Origin: Beroe forskalii
Lineage: Eukaryota; Ctenophora; Nuda; Beroida; Beroidae
Length of the DNA stretch: 64,000 nucleotides
Reading direction: 5' to 3'
Assembly: GCA_011033025.1 (NCBI GenBank)
Contig: WFMF01000058.1
Span: 496,001-560,000, forward strand
Made by a program: the position numbers and the translations under genes. The notes beneath the pieces were generated by a model, which made no database searches, had not been told where the DNA came from, and saw only the letters and a list, made by a program, of their open reading frames with translations. Positions within the stretch are counted from its first letter, which is position 1, and each line of letters starts with the position of its first letter. Below, one piece after another: positions 31,859 through 56,324 of this stretch.

Positions 31859-34804
31859 GAAGTGAATACAGTTCTCTCAATCACCACTTCACGTGACAGC
31901 ACTTAACTCTAACTCAATTTCATTCTGAAGCCGCTTCACTCAGCCATCATCTTCCCCAACTTCTCATCATATCAACTACTCAGCACCCATTAACATGCTA
32001 TTGAGTACAAGTGTGTATGGTATGAATAACATGCCATTTGTTACAAATTATACTGGGAATTTCCTTGAAATTCCTTGAATTCATCTTCCTTGACAGCGCT
32101 TCAATCTGTTTATGCATTCTTTGGCATTAATTTACGATGACACCACTGCACTTTGACACCACTCTAACTTTGTTTCAGTTGTCTGCCACAACCACACTAA
32201 CAGACTACAGACCTCTATTGGTACATGCGGTTAGTCTAATGCATGCTGTCTGTTGGTCCAATGTCCTGTCTCATTGCACTTAGCAGCATGATTAATTGGT
32301 GTCATTATCATAGCTTTGTGTACTAAGTTGATGATGTTTGAACGTATATCCCTTGTGAACTGCCAATAGCTTGTAGATACACAGAGTCCAATGTATGATG
32401 AGGTTTCAGTATCCTAGCCTCCAGTAATTTTCGTGGGAAATTTAGCTGATGTGGTGCGTTTCTGTAAGGCGCGAAGCTTGGCTTCAGATTCTGTTGCGCT
32501 TGGGATTGAATTTCTTGCGCGCGCGGTTGGAAACGTGCCGCGCGGCAGGCTACGTCAATGTTTCAGATCATTTCTGACCAAATTTCTCGGGCAGGGTATT
32601 CTGATGAAATCAAGAAAATTCAGGGACACTTGGCATTTCAATGCCTTGGTAAAGCATCAGTGTGAAAGCGGAAAATTTCTTTATCGTTGTTTCCAAGGAA
32701 ATGTGATTATTTAGCGCAAAGTCCGTATTTTCACGAAATAATCGTACATTTTGATACATTTCTACACTGAACGCACGGGTCTTCTAAAAGAATGTCAACT
32801 CGCTTTTAATTAGAATTATGAATATCCGCTGTTTCCTTTGAGAAATGAAAAATGTCAATTGCTCGTTCGAGGGCCCATTTAGTAAATTCAACCTGTATGT
32901 GTATATGGTTTGATTTAGAGGCGCAATAAATTCGTTGATTGTAACGTTCGAACTATGGATAGAGTACTTTTCTTTTCGTGTTCTATCTCTTAACGCAGAA
33001 TAATGGATCATGAACTATTGTTGCCCGCTATTGCTTCAAAAAGGCATGATGTAATATGATATTGCGATAAGCAAATAATTCGGCATCCGGCATGCAGTGA
33101 ATTCATCCAAATTTCGTAACAAGTCGATGGGAAAAAGAATGGGAAATACAATTGATGTTAAATTCTACGTTTCAAATATCAATGATGAATTTGTTCAAGT
33201 GTGGAGTTAAAATCTTTAATAGCATTGTAATTTTGACTCCGTGTTACAATGCAATTATATTGAAAATGGACGTGATCAGAACAACATTGGTAAGTTCTGT
33301 AAATCAAACAAGTCAGAGGAAATTGCTGTTCTTATGAACTGGTTTATAGTGACGCGCTTTTAATTTAGAGTTAAATTATTCCTCACTTCTTAAAATCGAG
33401 TTTCTTTTAGTTCAATTGTTTGTTATCGACTATTGTCACTAGAACTTCACCCCAATTAAATAATCAAATTATACATGCCAATTGCCTATCTATTCCAACT
33501 TGAAAATACTAACAAATTGTCCTATCCCAGGAAAGGATTCATGTTAGGAAGCTTCCTTCTTGTAAGGCAGTGTAATCAAGTTTACAGTAGTTGTATTTGT
33601 TACAATAACTCAATAACATGTAAGGTAATCATTTGAAAACACCCCCCTCCCCCTAGGTGATCACGTAATATGTGAACGATCCCTAAAGCAGTGGGAACGA
33701 GGCTGATGGTTGTGTGATGGTCTCATCATCAAACTTCAAGGGGTATGTAGTATTTTATCTACTATTTGTTTACTATGTGTATACTTCTGTTTGTCTTTTT
33801 AAGCCTACTAATTTGTCACGTTTTACAATTGCCCCAACAATTTAGCGTGTTTATTGTTAAATTCTTACTATATAAGTGGTAACTTTGCCGTGTTGTATCA
33901 ATTTTGTTTAATTGGAAATGTGGAGTTCCAATCCATGATATTGCGTAATGCGTTTGGTTCTGTAACTTATAATATAATGCTTCTCATTAGTAGGCCTTTC
34001 ATTTCAGCCATATTAATCCCAAGTTGGTAGTCCCAACCAAAAGAGTTAATTATTTCTAGATTAAATCACTCTATTGGCCCCTTCTTCCAATACTTTTCTA
34101 GCTTGCCCGAAACAATGCATCTTTCAATGATTTAATAGAACTGAATTTACAAAGGCATGTTCTGAAAAATATATATCATTCGAATAGTTGCCTTTTACAC
34201 ATAACCATTGTCATCATGTATGTCTATTATAAATTCTCTTTCAAATTAGCTCAAAAAAGGGGTTATGAATGAAAAAAGAGGTGCTCATTTTGTCTCAGAT
34301 ACAGTGACTCTTGAGTCTCAATTGTTGAACTGCACGACTAGATTTATCGAGTTTCGAAAGCTGCTCGTGTTTTCTTGGTCGCCAGAATTTGTCGGGACTA
34401 ACCGCAACGATTCCCATACCTAACTTTTATGCCGAATGCGACGCAATTTATCACAGATCACTATCACAATAATTAGGAAAATTAATTTAATGGCTAATCC
34501 GATTGTACCCTGCCCCGTAATTTAAGTTTATCTATTGAAATCAAGCTTCACATACTTTTGAATTGGTGATTTATTGGCCTTCCGTCGCAATACTTGCTAT
34601 ACCTAATGGTTTAACCTGAAAATGATTGAATGAGTCACTTTCACACTTTGACACCAGAAAGAGGGAAAGAAAGGAGCCCGATTCCTCCATTGTCTTAACT
34701 CTAACGTCTAATTCCTATTAACATAACAAGTCCCCGACCTCGGGGGTCAACCGACGCAAATCCCATTAGCACAATACGTCACATGTTCTACAGATATCCG
34801 AGTG

Positions 34805-34845
34805 TGACGTCATTATCAGGGTTTACAATGGTGAACGGATGACGT
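34805..34845. repeat. TGACGTCA-bounded micro-element copy
   Basis: Reads TGACGTCATTATCAGGGTTT at one end and GGATGACGTT at the other. It is nearly identical to the copy at 46728-46769 over the first 28 bases. Confidence 0.7.
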
Positions 34846-35287
34846 TAAAACGCCTATATCATCACCGCAAGAGAGGGCATATATTACCGGATTATATAAA
34901 GTGCAAGAACACCCGGGCGTACGTTGGGTGCCCTCAGGGTAGCCAACGGCATGCGTTCAATGTCCCTCACCCAATAACCCTCTCTCCCCCTCACTCTCTT
35001 TCTCACTCTCTTTCTCCCTCTCTTTCTACCTCTCTTTCTCACTCTCTCTCCCCTCTTGGCACTTGCATCCTTCCTCCCCCCTCTTCCCACCACCACTCTC
35101 TAGTCACATATACAGCAGATATCGGATCATGACTTCATGTTTATTAGTCTACGAACTGCACTCAAGTACCCGTACTTTTTGACATGTTATTATTGCACTG
35201 CCCACGCTCCCTCGCTTTGTCAAATCCTCCCCCTTTCTTCTCTCGGCGTATATATATCGTGTTGAGTGAGTGGAATAGGTCGTGTTT

Positions 35288-35327
35288 CGTCACCAATTGA
35301 ACGTTTTAAACCATGATAATGACGTCA
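35288..35327. repeat. TGACGTCA-bounded micro-element copy
   Basis: CGTCACCAATTGAACG at one end, TTTAAACCATGATAATGACG at the other. It lies just upstream of the putative zinc-finger gene promoter. Confidence 0.7.
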
Positions 35328-35420
35328 CATGAATTATTTTCTTTGCTTCACCACCTCCTGAGTACGACTCCAATATATTTAAGATTGAGCGTTACTGCTC
35401 TCTCTCGCTCCTCCGCGTTT

Positions 35421-35525
35421 CGACCAATCACAAGCCGTTCTTTGGCGTGTGCCCCGGCAATCAACCAATGAGGACGCACCGTAAATTTGCACGTGCGTAA
35501 CGGCACGTGCGTTAATAAAAGCAGG
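35421..35525 (+). promoter_or_regulatory. Candidate promoter of the zinc-finger gene
   Basis: Two CCAAT boxes (35424-35428, 35465-35469), two direct copies of GCACGTGCGT (35489 and 35503) and a TAATAAAAGC TATA-like block (35513-35522) lie in 100 bases. The first coding exon of the zinc-finger gene begins right after an acceptor at 37250, so a non-coding leader exon from here is a reasonable guess. No transcript evidence is available. Confidence 0.35.
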
Positions 35526-37250
35526 GTATTGACAGTTGATAATGGCTTGTCATGGTGGCATGGGGTGAGCTCAGGTAATTTCAGTGTGAGTAGATAACCG
35601 AATGGTTTTGTGTACGGAGTAGTTTTCTGTACGGGTGCCTTCAGTGCGACATGCTTTTCCTTCGACTTTGTCTGTAGATCACGCACCAGAATATATTTTG
35701 GTGAGTTCAATACTTCCATCAGAACTTGTGTTAAGTGCGTGCGATTGAGATTTCCCTCTTAAGTGAGAGTTGGAACGTGTACTTTGTGAGGGTTCGTGCG
35801 GGTGTCGCTGCTGATGTCGTAAAGAATATATAGAATTAGATGTTCTTCTGAGTATTTCATGAGTCATATTACTTCAGAGAATAATCTGTATCAGAAACGT
35901 TGGTTTTGAGCTTCCCCTCTTTACACGCTCCTTGTTTTTTCAGTGACATTATTCAGTTTTTGGTTTAATTTCTGGGAGTTCCCTTGCAATTCTCGTGGAA
36001 GTGCTCGCCCTAAACTTCAAAACTGTTTTTCGTGTTCCGGATGTTCAAAACGTCGTTATAAGATTTAATCTTTTAATGAAATCTTCAAAATCTTCACTTT
36101 CTCTGATCATATCGCAGTATCCTGTATGATATTAAACAGTTTGAATTCCAGTATACTCTTGTGCTCTGCTCTTTCATGATTGACTGTCAAATCTTATCAT
36201 TTAAACGGATTCGTGAGTATCGCTTTATCTGTCCGTAACATATCAACTCAATCGAAATCATTTCGCAATTTGAATCATAAGACTCCAGAGTAACCGAAAA
36301 TCCTCCACCCCCTTTCATGACTACGTAATATGCGACCCATCCTTTATATTATCTGGTAGAATTCTTCAAAATTACGAGAATAGAGCGGTTTGCTGGTTAG
36401 CATTTATATTTTATAGTGAAAAACGATCGAAGGCAGTATTTTATTCAGGGATTCTTCATTCGATCCAATAATTCCTGAGAAATATCAATGATTGGTCTGC
36501 GGGGCCGTCATATTAAAACATATAATTTAAATTGTCCCGAATTCATGACATATAAATTCTACTCTTGGTTGTCCCTGATGAATTTATTGATAACTAGACA
36601 GACCACTTAAATTGGCAGCAGCGCATTTAAGATAGTTATGATTTGATTCGGTCTTAATATGATCGTTCATCATTTATGAAAAAGATGATAGTTAATAACT
36701 CTAAATATTAATTCTAATATATCAACTCTAATAATTTGAGCATATCAATAAAGACCGTAGCTGTAGAGTTTCTTCCCATCAAGAATTTGCTAAATAAGTT
36801 GATTTTTTCTAAAGTTCGCTTCTTATATTTTCTCATTTGAATTGCACGTTTTTTTTTATATTATTTTCATTTTGATTCTGTTATAGAAACCGAATCTTCC
36901 AAGCGAATTTTTGATTTTCCGAGATTATTTTACACTTTCTGCTTTTGCTATTCACACCTACCTAACTTTTAATTCCACTAACTCTGGCCCTTTTCGCTTT
37001 TCTTCTACTCACCGAAACTTCCCATCTCATTACATATTGGCCCATTACTGAAATCTCATTTGTTCTACTACAATCAGTATATGATACAGATTACAGTTCA
37101 GAAATTCGGACACTATGAAAACACCTATTCGACATGACCCGGAATTTCAATTCTTTGAGTATTTGATAGCTTTACAAATCTCAAAGATTTGTAACAAAGC
37201 CCCTCCCCTGTATCTTCTAACTACCTAATTAACCATCTTTCTCTTAACAG

Positions 37251-48786
<11,536 letters not shown>

Positions 48787-49599
48787 GAGAAGCAGTTTTA
48801 CCTCCCCCTCTAACAGATCCCTGCCCAGTGATGTCACTGCTTTTACTAGTGACGTCACCAGGCATCCCAGTGGACCGTCTCCACCGGACATTTCACCGCA
48901 CAACAAGCAGGCATTGGCGCTGTCCAGCTTGCTCATTTTCTCGAATTTAGTTGCAACAACGACAGCTGCCATGCAGTTTAGTGTCGCTAAAAACTCGTAA
49001 AGTTTCAGTGGTGATGTTATTATCTAAATCCTTATGCAGTTTGAGTTATATTTAAAAATTAAATTTACCTCGTGAACCCTGGAATTGGAAACGCTGCTTC
49101 GTTATTGAAACTTTAGAGTTACTGGTGCATCCCAGTGCCCTGAGAACAGTCTAGGAGTGAATTGATAAGCGTTTTTGACTTAAGAACTTTTTTGAGCGAA
49201 GTGTGTATTATGCATTAACATTAGATCTAAGTCTTATTGATATTCGGGCAATTACTATTAGTAAGACATTAAACATTTTACATTTCACTGCAATGGCAGA
49301 TGAATTAGTGATTAAAAATTTGTTTCTGAGCCACAATTAAGTGCCTTTTTTTGCTCGAACCCGTATATTTAATTCTATCTAGTTTTGCATCCATATATCA
49401 TGTCGTTTATTGAACTTGAAGTTAAATTATTTACGTTATCAATTAACAATAATATGGGTGATGTTACGAGTAATAATTTATTTATTTAATTGTATTTGTT
49501 ATTTCAATATTTAAGTTTAATTGTGTGCTGAAAAGCAGTACACCAGTTACTCATTCGTCTAGTTCTAGTTCTACAGTGACAGTTCGAACTGCAGTTTTG
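48787..49599. other. 3' flank of the zinc-finger gene
   Basis: Other frames stay open to 49000 but the phase-consistent stop is at 48784-48786. The rest is AT-rich, with ATTAAA words near 49060 and 49310 that could serve polyadenylation. No other gene is seen. Confidence 0.45.
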
Positions 49600-52085
49600 T
49601 TTGCTAAACACGTATATCCCGCATAGGTGTGCGAACGCGCGCAACGCAAACAGGGATATATTATACGTGATCGTATTGAGGCTTGCTAAACACGTATATC
49701 CCTGTCTGCGTTGCGCCGCGCGCGTACACACACCTATGCGGGCTTAGGAATATTGAGGCATTGAGCAACGCATACCCCTGTTTAAGTTTTGCCCTAACCA
49801 GGACCCTGGTTACGCGCACGGAGTGCGCGGCGCGCCAAGCGCTAAACAAGGGCCCTATTTCTCACCAACAGTTGGTCGTTTTTTGCCCTAACCAGGGCCC
49901 TGGTTACGCGCACGGAGTGCGCGGCGCGGCAAGCGCTAAACCAGGGGTGTCGTATCGACACCCCTGGTTAGGGGAAGGTCGTTTTGACTGATCGATTTGA
50001 ACTTGTCTGACGTCGTCAGAGGGGGTCAGGCAACGCCTGACAAATTTGAACCGTCAAAACGACCATCCTGATCCAGGAAAATGGCGCCGCGCGCTACGTT
50101 AATAGTAGTTTCCCAGCATTCATCCAGAAATTGACCAATATTTGTCAGAACTGGATAGCTGGTTTCATATGAAGTTCCCCTAACCAGGGGCGTCGCGAAA
50201 CGCTTGCCGCGCCGCGCACTCCGTGCGCGTAACCAGGGTCCTGGTTAGGGCAATTCGAGAGGGTCTGTCAACGTGAGACAAAATTCTAGGTAACGAGTTG
50301 TGAATCGAACGTCTAAGCAGTTTCTTAATTTTTTGCAAATGAAATCTAGACTAGGTTTCTAAATATTTGTAAATTTTTTAATTATTTATATTATACTGTT
50401 CATATTAACAGGGCTATTATGTTTTTATCACTGGTATTAATTTCTCGTTATTTATTATAATTGTTATTGTTTAAGGTTAATATAGTAAGCATGTATTTCT
50501 AAGTATTTCAAGCTTGTACCGCATTTTATTTATTTGTAAATTTTGGTTTAATGATGACTTGAAACACCTAGATGGGGGTGTTAATTAATATTGAAGTACT
50601 TTATGTTGCATTTAAGTTATGAAACCATGAACACATTGTAACATGTGTTGAAATGAACGATGTAGTTTTGTGAAGAGTTTGTTGTGGAACCGTGTTGCTG
50701 TAAAAAAATGTTTTATACTTTATACTTTTATACCTTTCTTGACTCAGTTTTTTAAAATGGAACTATGTGAATGCTAAAAATATTTTAGTTATTTTAGTTA
50801 TTTTGATATTTGAATACATTTAACATTTTATCTTCTTAAACATTTTATGATTTGCAAATAAATTTCGTGCATATATAGATTTCTTGGTTTTTGCTATAAT
50901 CAACTCAATGCACCACCCTGTGCATAACTACATTTGAAAATTTCGATATTCACTCACCAGTCACCATGTGAGTAACTGGGCATAGGGCCTGTACACTTAC
51001 TCATTAGTGCCTCCGATGTGGCACCAATTTTCATTCTCGCATGTGCATTTTCGCTGACATATTTCAAGCAGTCTCAAACTAAGAATACTGAATAGACTTG
51101 AGATTAAACTTATGAGAAATTGTAACATAATATCAGATCCTAAGAAGTTCTAATAATAATTGCTTAGGTGTTGAAAACAACAGGTCAACAGGCACAATTC
51201 TAATCTGATAAATTTAGATCAGACAATTTTGTAGTTATGGAAGATAACTAAAAACTTTTATAATTCTTCATTGCCTCAGATTATGGTTCCTTTCATGAAA
51301 TTCTTGCTAATAGTTGTCTTGCTGATTTGTCCTGTTGAAGCCTTTGACACTGGTGATGGATTGGCTCTCATGCTTGGACTGATTCTAAGAGAGTTATCAA
51401 TACTTAATAAGCCATTTGAAATTGGTGCTCTGCTTGATCAATCCACTGCCTTTCAAGTGATCTCCTCATGATACCCAATGAAGCCGACATATTCAACATT
51501 GAATTCAACCACCTGATCGGTTTATGTTATATCAAACACAAAGGGGATCACATGAGGGACGGTTGATTTACAAAGCAGTGTGCCTATCCATGAAGTATAA
51601 GATAAAATGAATATATAGATCTTGAGAAATAACAACATTGCCATGGTGTTGTTTCCTTTCCTCAATTATTTCTGAATTCAATCAATTACACATCATATTT
51701 TGACTTCAGATCCTTAAGTTATCGCTATGTCAAATGACCAATCCAATACCCCCTCATAAATACCCTTGAGCACTAACAAACAATTTCTTATTTGTGAGAC
51801 TTTATGTAGGTATCTATATTTATCTCTACATATCTGCTTATCTGTCATTTATCTCAGGTGTACTTGGAGTTTTAGCTTGCATTGGGTCCTATTCTAGAAG
51901 AAGATCTTATTCCTAAAGTGCCAAAATGGATTATCTCCCAGCACTCACGAATTCATTCCAACCTCTCTCTTGGAACTCTTTCTTGATCATCTGGGTGAAT
52001 TGTAAGATGGAATATCAGTTTTTAGTTGATATAGACTGATTTCTCAAGATCATATCAAAGTATTTATCTATGCCAAGAAAGTACT
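49600..52085 (+). repeat. Large dispersed element, copy B
   Basis: Head (49600-50260): palindromic GC-rich modules, with CCCTAACCAGG(G/A)CCCTGGTTA followed by CGCGCACGGAGTGCGCG repeated at ~49795 and ~49890 and inverted at ~50190-50250, and the CTAAACACGTATATCCC block at ~49605 and ~49684. Body (50282-52085) is the reverse complement of 163-1617 plus about 340 extra bases near 50390-50735. No coding region for a transposition enzyme is seen. Confidence 0.75.
51280..51388 (+). other. Exon-like micro-ORF with signal peptide, copy B
   Basis: Same exon as at 874-982: a TTGCCTCAG acceptor, ATG at 51283, and the MKFLLIVVLLICPVEAF start followed by DTGDGLALMLGLIL. The donor is lost here (GTGAGT changed to GAGAGT at 51389), so this copy is probably not spliced as in copy A. 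The frame stays open to a stop at 51471. Confidence 0.35.
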
Positions 52086-53005
52086 CTAAATTATAAACAC
52101 ACACTCTTTGTTTCCTCATTGAGTAGGTAACATGATGAAGCACTGATCAAACACGTCTAACAATATTGGCTCAATTCCATACAGTACGTAGTACATATTT
52201 TTATTTTACATTTCAGTTTAGATTTTAGTATAGTATGCTGTGAAATTTATATTTGAATTGAAATATTTTGATTAATTAATTTGCTTCTTTTTTATGGTAC
52301 TTACCTATATGTTGAACTTTTATGACAATATTTATATTTGAATTGAAACTGAATTAATTAGTTTGGTTCTTTTTATGGTATTTACTACTTACCTATGTGT
52401 CGAGCATGCTTTGTTGATGAATGAATTACCCATGTGATATGAATTCACTATTTATTTTTTATTTTTTCTTCCATTAATTGAAGGTACGTGTTTTTCTTCA
52501 CGATTTAGTGGCCTCACTAAGATTATTAAATAATTCCTCTTCTCCTCCCCCCACCTGAATAAACATCCACCTAATTCACAAATGTAATCAATGAGAAATC
52601 TAACACGTCTCTTCAAACCGGTTTGTTTGCTTAGCTAATGACTGGAAAAATAAAATAAAATAGTTGGGGGCTCCCTCTCGGAGCCATCAGAATCTGTTTG
52701 TGTTAATATGTTATCTTGACGAAGATATTTGTACGAACATAATATTATCGTCTGCTTTTTCACTTTCCTATCTTCCCATGTCCCTGAGAAAGCTGATTAT
52801 AGAGTTCAAATAATTCATGTTTTTCTTGAAACATGCGTCTATTTTCCTCCCTTTCATCATCCTAAAAGTACCGAAGCAAGCATTTGGCTGATCGATAATT
52901 GAAACAGCATACTTGCAGAAAAGAAGTTTCTAAATTGGCAGTTTAGAAAGAGGCATTATACAGAGTAGAGAGATTTACAGGAGTTGTCGTGTGACAAAAT
53001 CTCTG

Positions 53006-53038
<33 letters not shown>

Positions 53039-53590
53039 ATTAGCTAAGGGGCCGTTTCCAATAAATCGCATGATGAGGAGCATACAACCGACTTTATTAT
53101 GCCGCTATTAATTAGGTCAATATGGTGATTGACTTTGCAACGCATTTTCTGCAAAGAAAACAAGTTAATGTTGCAATTAAAGCTGAAGAACATTTCCAAA
53201 GGGCCACTGATTGAATTTCAAACATAGTTAAATATTATATTATATTATCTATTCGGAGTTGAATGAATTACAAATCACATCTCGTAGTATTAATTCTGTT
53301 TGATGAATTTATTTTACGTGAATAAACCCCTCCGTCACCTCTCTTGTCTCAATTCTTTAAAAATGAGCAAAACTTAAATCGAGAATTTATTCTGACTGTT
53401 CTGCAATTGAGGAGAAATTTTCTTTATCCTTCGATGATAATTCTACTATAATCTGATAATGTTTGGAATAACAGCTCCCTTGTCTCGCTGCGTTTTTACG
53501 CGTTTTCTAACTCCATCCGTAAAACAATAATGAATCTGTGATAAACCCTTTATTTACCTCCAATTTGCGGCAAAATGAGAAGGAGTTTTT
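52086..53590. other. Intergenic stretch before the glycogen phosphorylase exons
   Basis: AT-rich. Holds an (ATT)n microsatellite at 53005-53038 and a duplicated ATATTTATATTTGAATTG block near 52240 and 52330. No gene is seen. Confidence 0.5.
53005..53038 (+). repeat. (ATT)n microsatellite
   Basis: About eleven uninterrupted ATT triplets. Confidence 0.95.
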
Positions 53591-53684
53591 AATTCGTCCA
53601 TCCCCTAACTTTGTTTGTTAGGAAGGTTGTAGCAATTAATCCGTCCCTCCCCTAACTTTGCTTGTTAGGAAGGTTGTAGCAATG
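53591..53684 (+). repeat. Tandem 47-bp duplication of leader and acceptor
   Basis: AATTCGTCCATCCCCTAACT through TTGTTAGGAAGGTTGTAGCAAT is repeated in direct tandem, the second copy ending in the glycogen phosphorylase ATG; in the first copy the ATG position reads ATT. Each copy holds a pyrimidine tract and TTAG/GTAG acceptor-like AGs, so the 3' splice site of the leader may be duplicated. Confidence 0.75.
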
Positions 53685-55345
53685 AGTTCAGCTGACGATG
53701 ATGCGCAGAAGAGGAAGATGATATCCCTTAGTGGGCTGCCCGAGATTGAGAGTGCCAAGGAGGTCATTAGCGACTTTAACAGGTAAATAATAATGAAGGG
53801 TTTAGTAACGAGTAAAAATTGCTAACCGGGATATAACACACGAGGGCCGAAGGCCCGAGTGTTTTATATCGCATTAAGAACCGAGGCCGAAGGCCGAGGT
53901 TTTTATTGCAGAGGTTTGCAATTTTTACGAGTTATTAAACTGAATTATGCACCGTAATTACTCGTAAAAAAGGGGATAATTTCAAACACAAGAAAATGTT
54001 TTAATCTTTGATATGAAGCTACAACTGGGTCGACTGTGCGAAATAAATTATTACGCACTGTTCCACTGCACCATAATAAATTATTATGACCTACAGTGCG
54101 TAATAAATCCTGATTTTGGCACTTCAGTGCGTAATAATTTATTGCGCACGGTACCCTGGTGCCTATAGGGTTTTTGAATACATAGCAAAAACATACCTGG
54201 AAGGTGCATAATTATTCTTTTTAAATCACAGGAATCGCAAAAAAAATCGTCGATTGAAGTGCAAAAGCGTAACATTTTCGTCGTAGTACTAATGGGTGTC
54301 TAACCATGGTGAACTCAGTGTAGCTCCTTGCTGTACGGCATGTTAAACAAGGAATCGAAACTGAGGGGCTCCGTACATGACATTGCTATTGCGACGAATG
54401 TGATTATACAGCCAAGATTTAGATTTCAATCCATCTACCCGCCTTCCCAGATTTCAATTTATTCAAATTTCAATTCACTCATTTACCTTAGTACACTTAA
54501 GAACGGCACCACGTAATTTGCGCGCACTTTAAGATCGGCGCACTTAATTAGTGCGGTTTTTTATGAGATCAAAAACGATGTGTAAATATGAATAAAATTT
54601 GAAATTTTCCTCTTGATTGCGAGACATCATATTTAATATTTATAGGACCAGCAATATACAATTTTGCAATTATGGCAAGAAACAAATTTTCAACAGTAAT
54701 AAGTTGTAGTACTACAGTACAGAAGTGCTGTAGTTTGGACATATCTCAGAATGACAACATAATAATTTCATTCTTTAAACTATTGAAGTTTTAGCTGAAG
54801 GTCATGATTCATTAATTCATGCCCGAAAAAAGCCAAAATCGGAAAAAAACCGCAAAAGTCATAAAATTGTTCATAATTAGCATACACTTAATTTTACGCG
54901 CACTTAATTACTGTACACTTAATTGGTGCGTTTTTTTCCAAACCGCACTAATTAAGTGACGCCGTTCTTAAGTGTACTAAGGTAATTCGGATTTTCTCAT
55001 CCCCGAATCCGGAATTATTCTTGCTCGCTTTGCATTATTATGCAAATCATAATCAGACGATACAATCAATTTCATGTGCGAATGATATAATCAATAATTA
55101 ATTCATCTAATTACTTCATTCATTTATGAATGCCTCCCAGACACTTACATTACACATGTGTGGAATTAATGTGCGAATAATCAATGATTACTCAATTAAA
55201 TGATAATCACTTACCAATCCTTTCCAGGCACCTACATTTCACCTGCGGCAAAGACAGGAATGTAGCTACAAACAAAGATTTCTACTTTGCGTTGTCAAAC
55301 ACCATCATGGATAAACTAGTTGGGAAATGGATCCGAACCCAACAA
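53682..55345 (+). CDS. Glycogen phosphorylase, first two exons only
   Basis: Start of alpha-glucan phosphorylase, the pyridoxal phosphate enzyme that releases glucose 1-phosphate from glycogen. Exon 1 is 53682-53782 ([18 protein letters not shown]…, ending FNR) and exon 2 is 55228-55345 ([20 protein letters not shown], then [19 protein letters not shown]). These match the N-terminal ~70 residues of animal phosphorylases, including the regulatory serine region (KRKMISLSG) and the RNVAT and WIRTQQ blocks. The next conserved block of the family is absent: after RTQQ the frame runs on with unrelated residues to a stop at 55442, and no GT donor lies at the expected point. The remaining ~90% of the protein is not found before the minus-strand gene at 56325. 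Either a truncated copy, a non-canonical donor, or an assembly break. Confidence 0.75.
53799..53940. repeat. 142 bp three-stem hairpin element, copy 2
   Basis: Outer arms GGTTTAGTAACGAGTAAAAA and its inverted partner enclose CACGAGGGCCGAAGGCCCGAGTG and CCGAGGCCGAAGGCCGAGG stem-loops. Same plan as 12165-12303. It lies 16 bases inside the first phosphorylase intron. Confidence 0.8.
54035..54155. repeat. Inverted GTGCGTAATAAATTATTACG repeats
   Basis: GTGCGAAATAAATTATTACG, CAGTGCGTAATAA and GTGCGTAATAATTTATTGCG alternate, forming small palindromes with TGCGTAATAA arms. Confidence 0.55.
54483..54985. mobile_element. 503 bp MITE-like element with 25 bp inverted ends
   Basis: Both ends read TTACCTTAGTACACTTAAGA then ACGGC in inverted orientation. 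Next to them CACTTAATTAGTGCGG words occur in both orientations. No coding capacity. Target-site duplication not clear. In the first phosphorylase intron. Confidence 0.75.
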
Positions 55346-56324
55346 GGATACATTTTAACCGAATTCTATTTCATTGCACATATCATTGTTTTTGCCGCGC
55401 ACGAAAAAAAAGGTCATTTGACGTCAACAATTCACTATATTTAAGCATGATTATGACATTGAACTGCCTATGCTTTGAACTGCCTATGTTTAGTGCGGTG
55501 CCTTTTACCTTAATTGAAAATTTCATGTTTCAATGGTAAAATTGCAGAAGAAAGAAAACCGTCAACGCTGAAAAAAGAAAATTATCTGTGCCTTTCTACC
55601 GTCACAAGATTCGATTTAATTCTAAACCATCTACGCCATCAGAGATGATGCGGAAACACTGGGTCACTGGTGTGCACTAATTAACATCCATAAACATTTC
55701 TGTTAACTGCTACTTTTAGATAACATTGTCAGTCATCTCAATGGCAAAAAACTGCTTACTACGCCGGCGTACACCTGTTATTAATAAATATTACATTTCT
55801 AAAGCTTTGCCTTTCTAAAGCTTAAAAAATCGGCCAAAAATTGATAACATAATACTTGAACAATCCCTTGGTCATATGAAGGATTTGAGAACCAATCGTC
55901 TTGGCTGCATTTATTTCGAATTTCTAAACGTTGCTATCTGTTCTCGTCGGGCATCGTCATAGCAACGATTGGTGCCCTCTGATACGCATACTAAGCGTTA
56001 GTGACAGTATAACAAGGGTGACAACCCCCGGTCGTAGAAACATAGGTGAGAAGATCAACCACTTCTCTCGTCATGTGAACTCCAACCAACTTGTCTGAAA
56101 ATAGAAGTTCATTATCATGATATAGAATCAACAATATCTGCAGCAATCATTCATGATGAAACAATTTATTGTCGATGAAACAATTCACATGTATGACCAA
56201 TTTACTATCAATTTCAGACCAGAGAATTACGGTCAAAATCATTATAATAGAACATGGCCAACTATTTTAATTGCCAATTGGTCATTAGTCCAAACGGCAA
56301 ACTTGAGTCATAATAAAATCTTAC
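55346..56324. other. Stretch between phosphorylase exon 2 and the coiled-coil gene
   Basis: I looked for the next phosphorylase exon and for further exons of the minus-strand gene and found neither with confidence. AT-rich sequence only. Confidence 0.4.

Larger units (their letters stand above)
31859..35420. other. Long intergenic stretch
   Basis: No supported gene. Contains decayed minisatellite words up to 32165, one micro-element copy at 34805-34845 and a polypyrimidine run (CTCTTTCTCACTCTCTTTCT type) at about 34978-35060. An open frame at 32433-32714 has no recognisable protein and no clear start. Confidence 0.45.

Noticed and set aside
32433-32714. 93-codon open frame
   Set aside because: No ATG at its start, no homology I recognise, and no splice or promoter context.
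34884-35096. Arg/Lys-rich minus-strand frame
   Set aside because: It is the complement of a CTCTTTCTC polypyrimidine tract.
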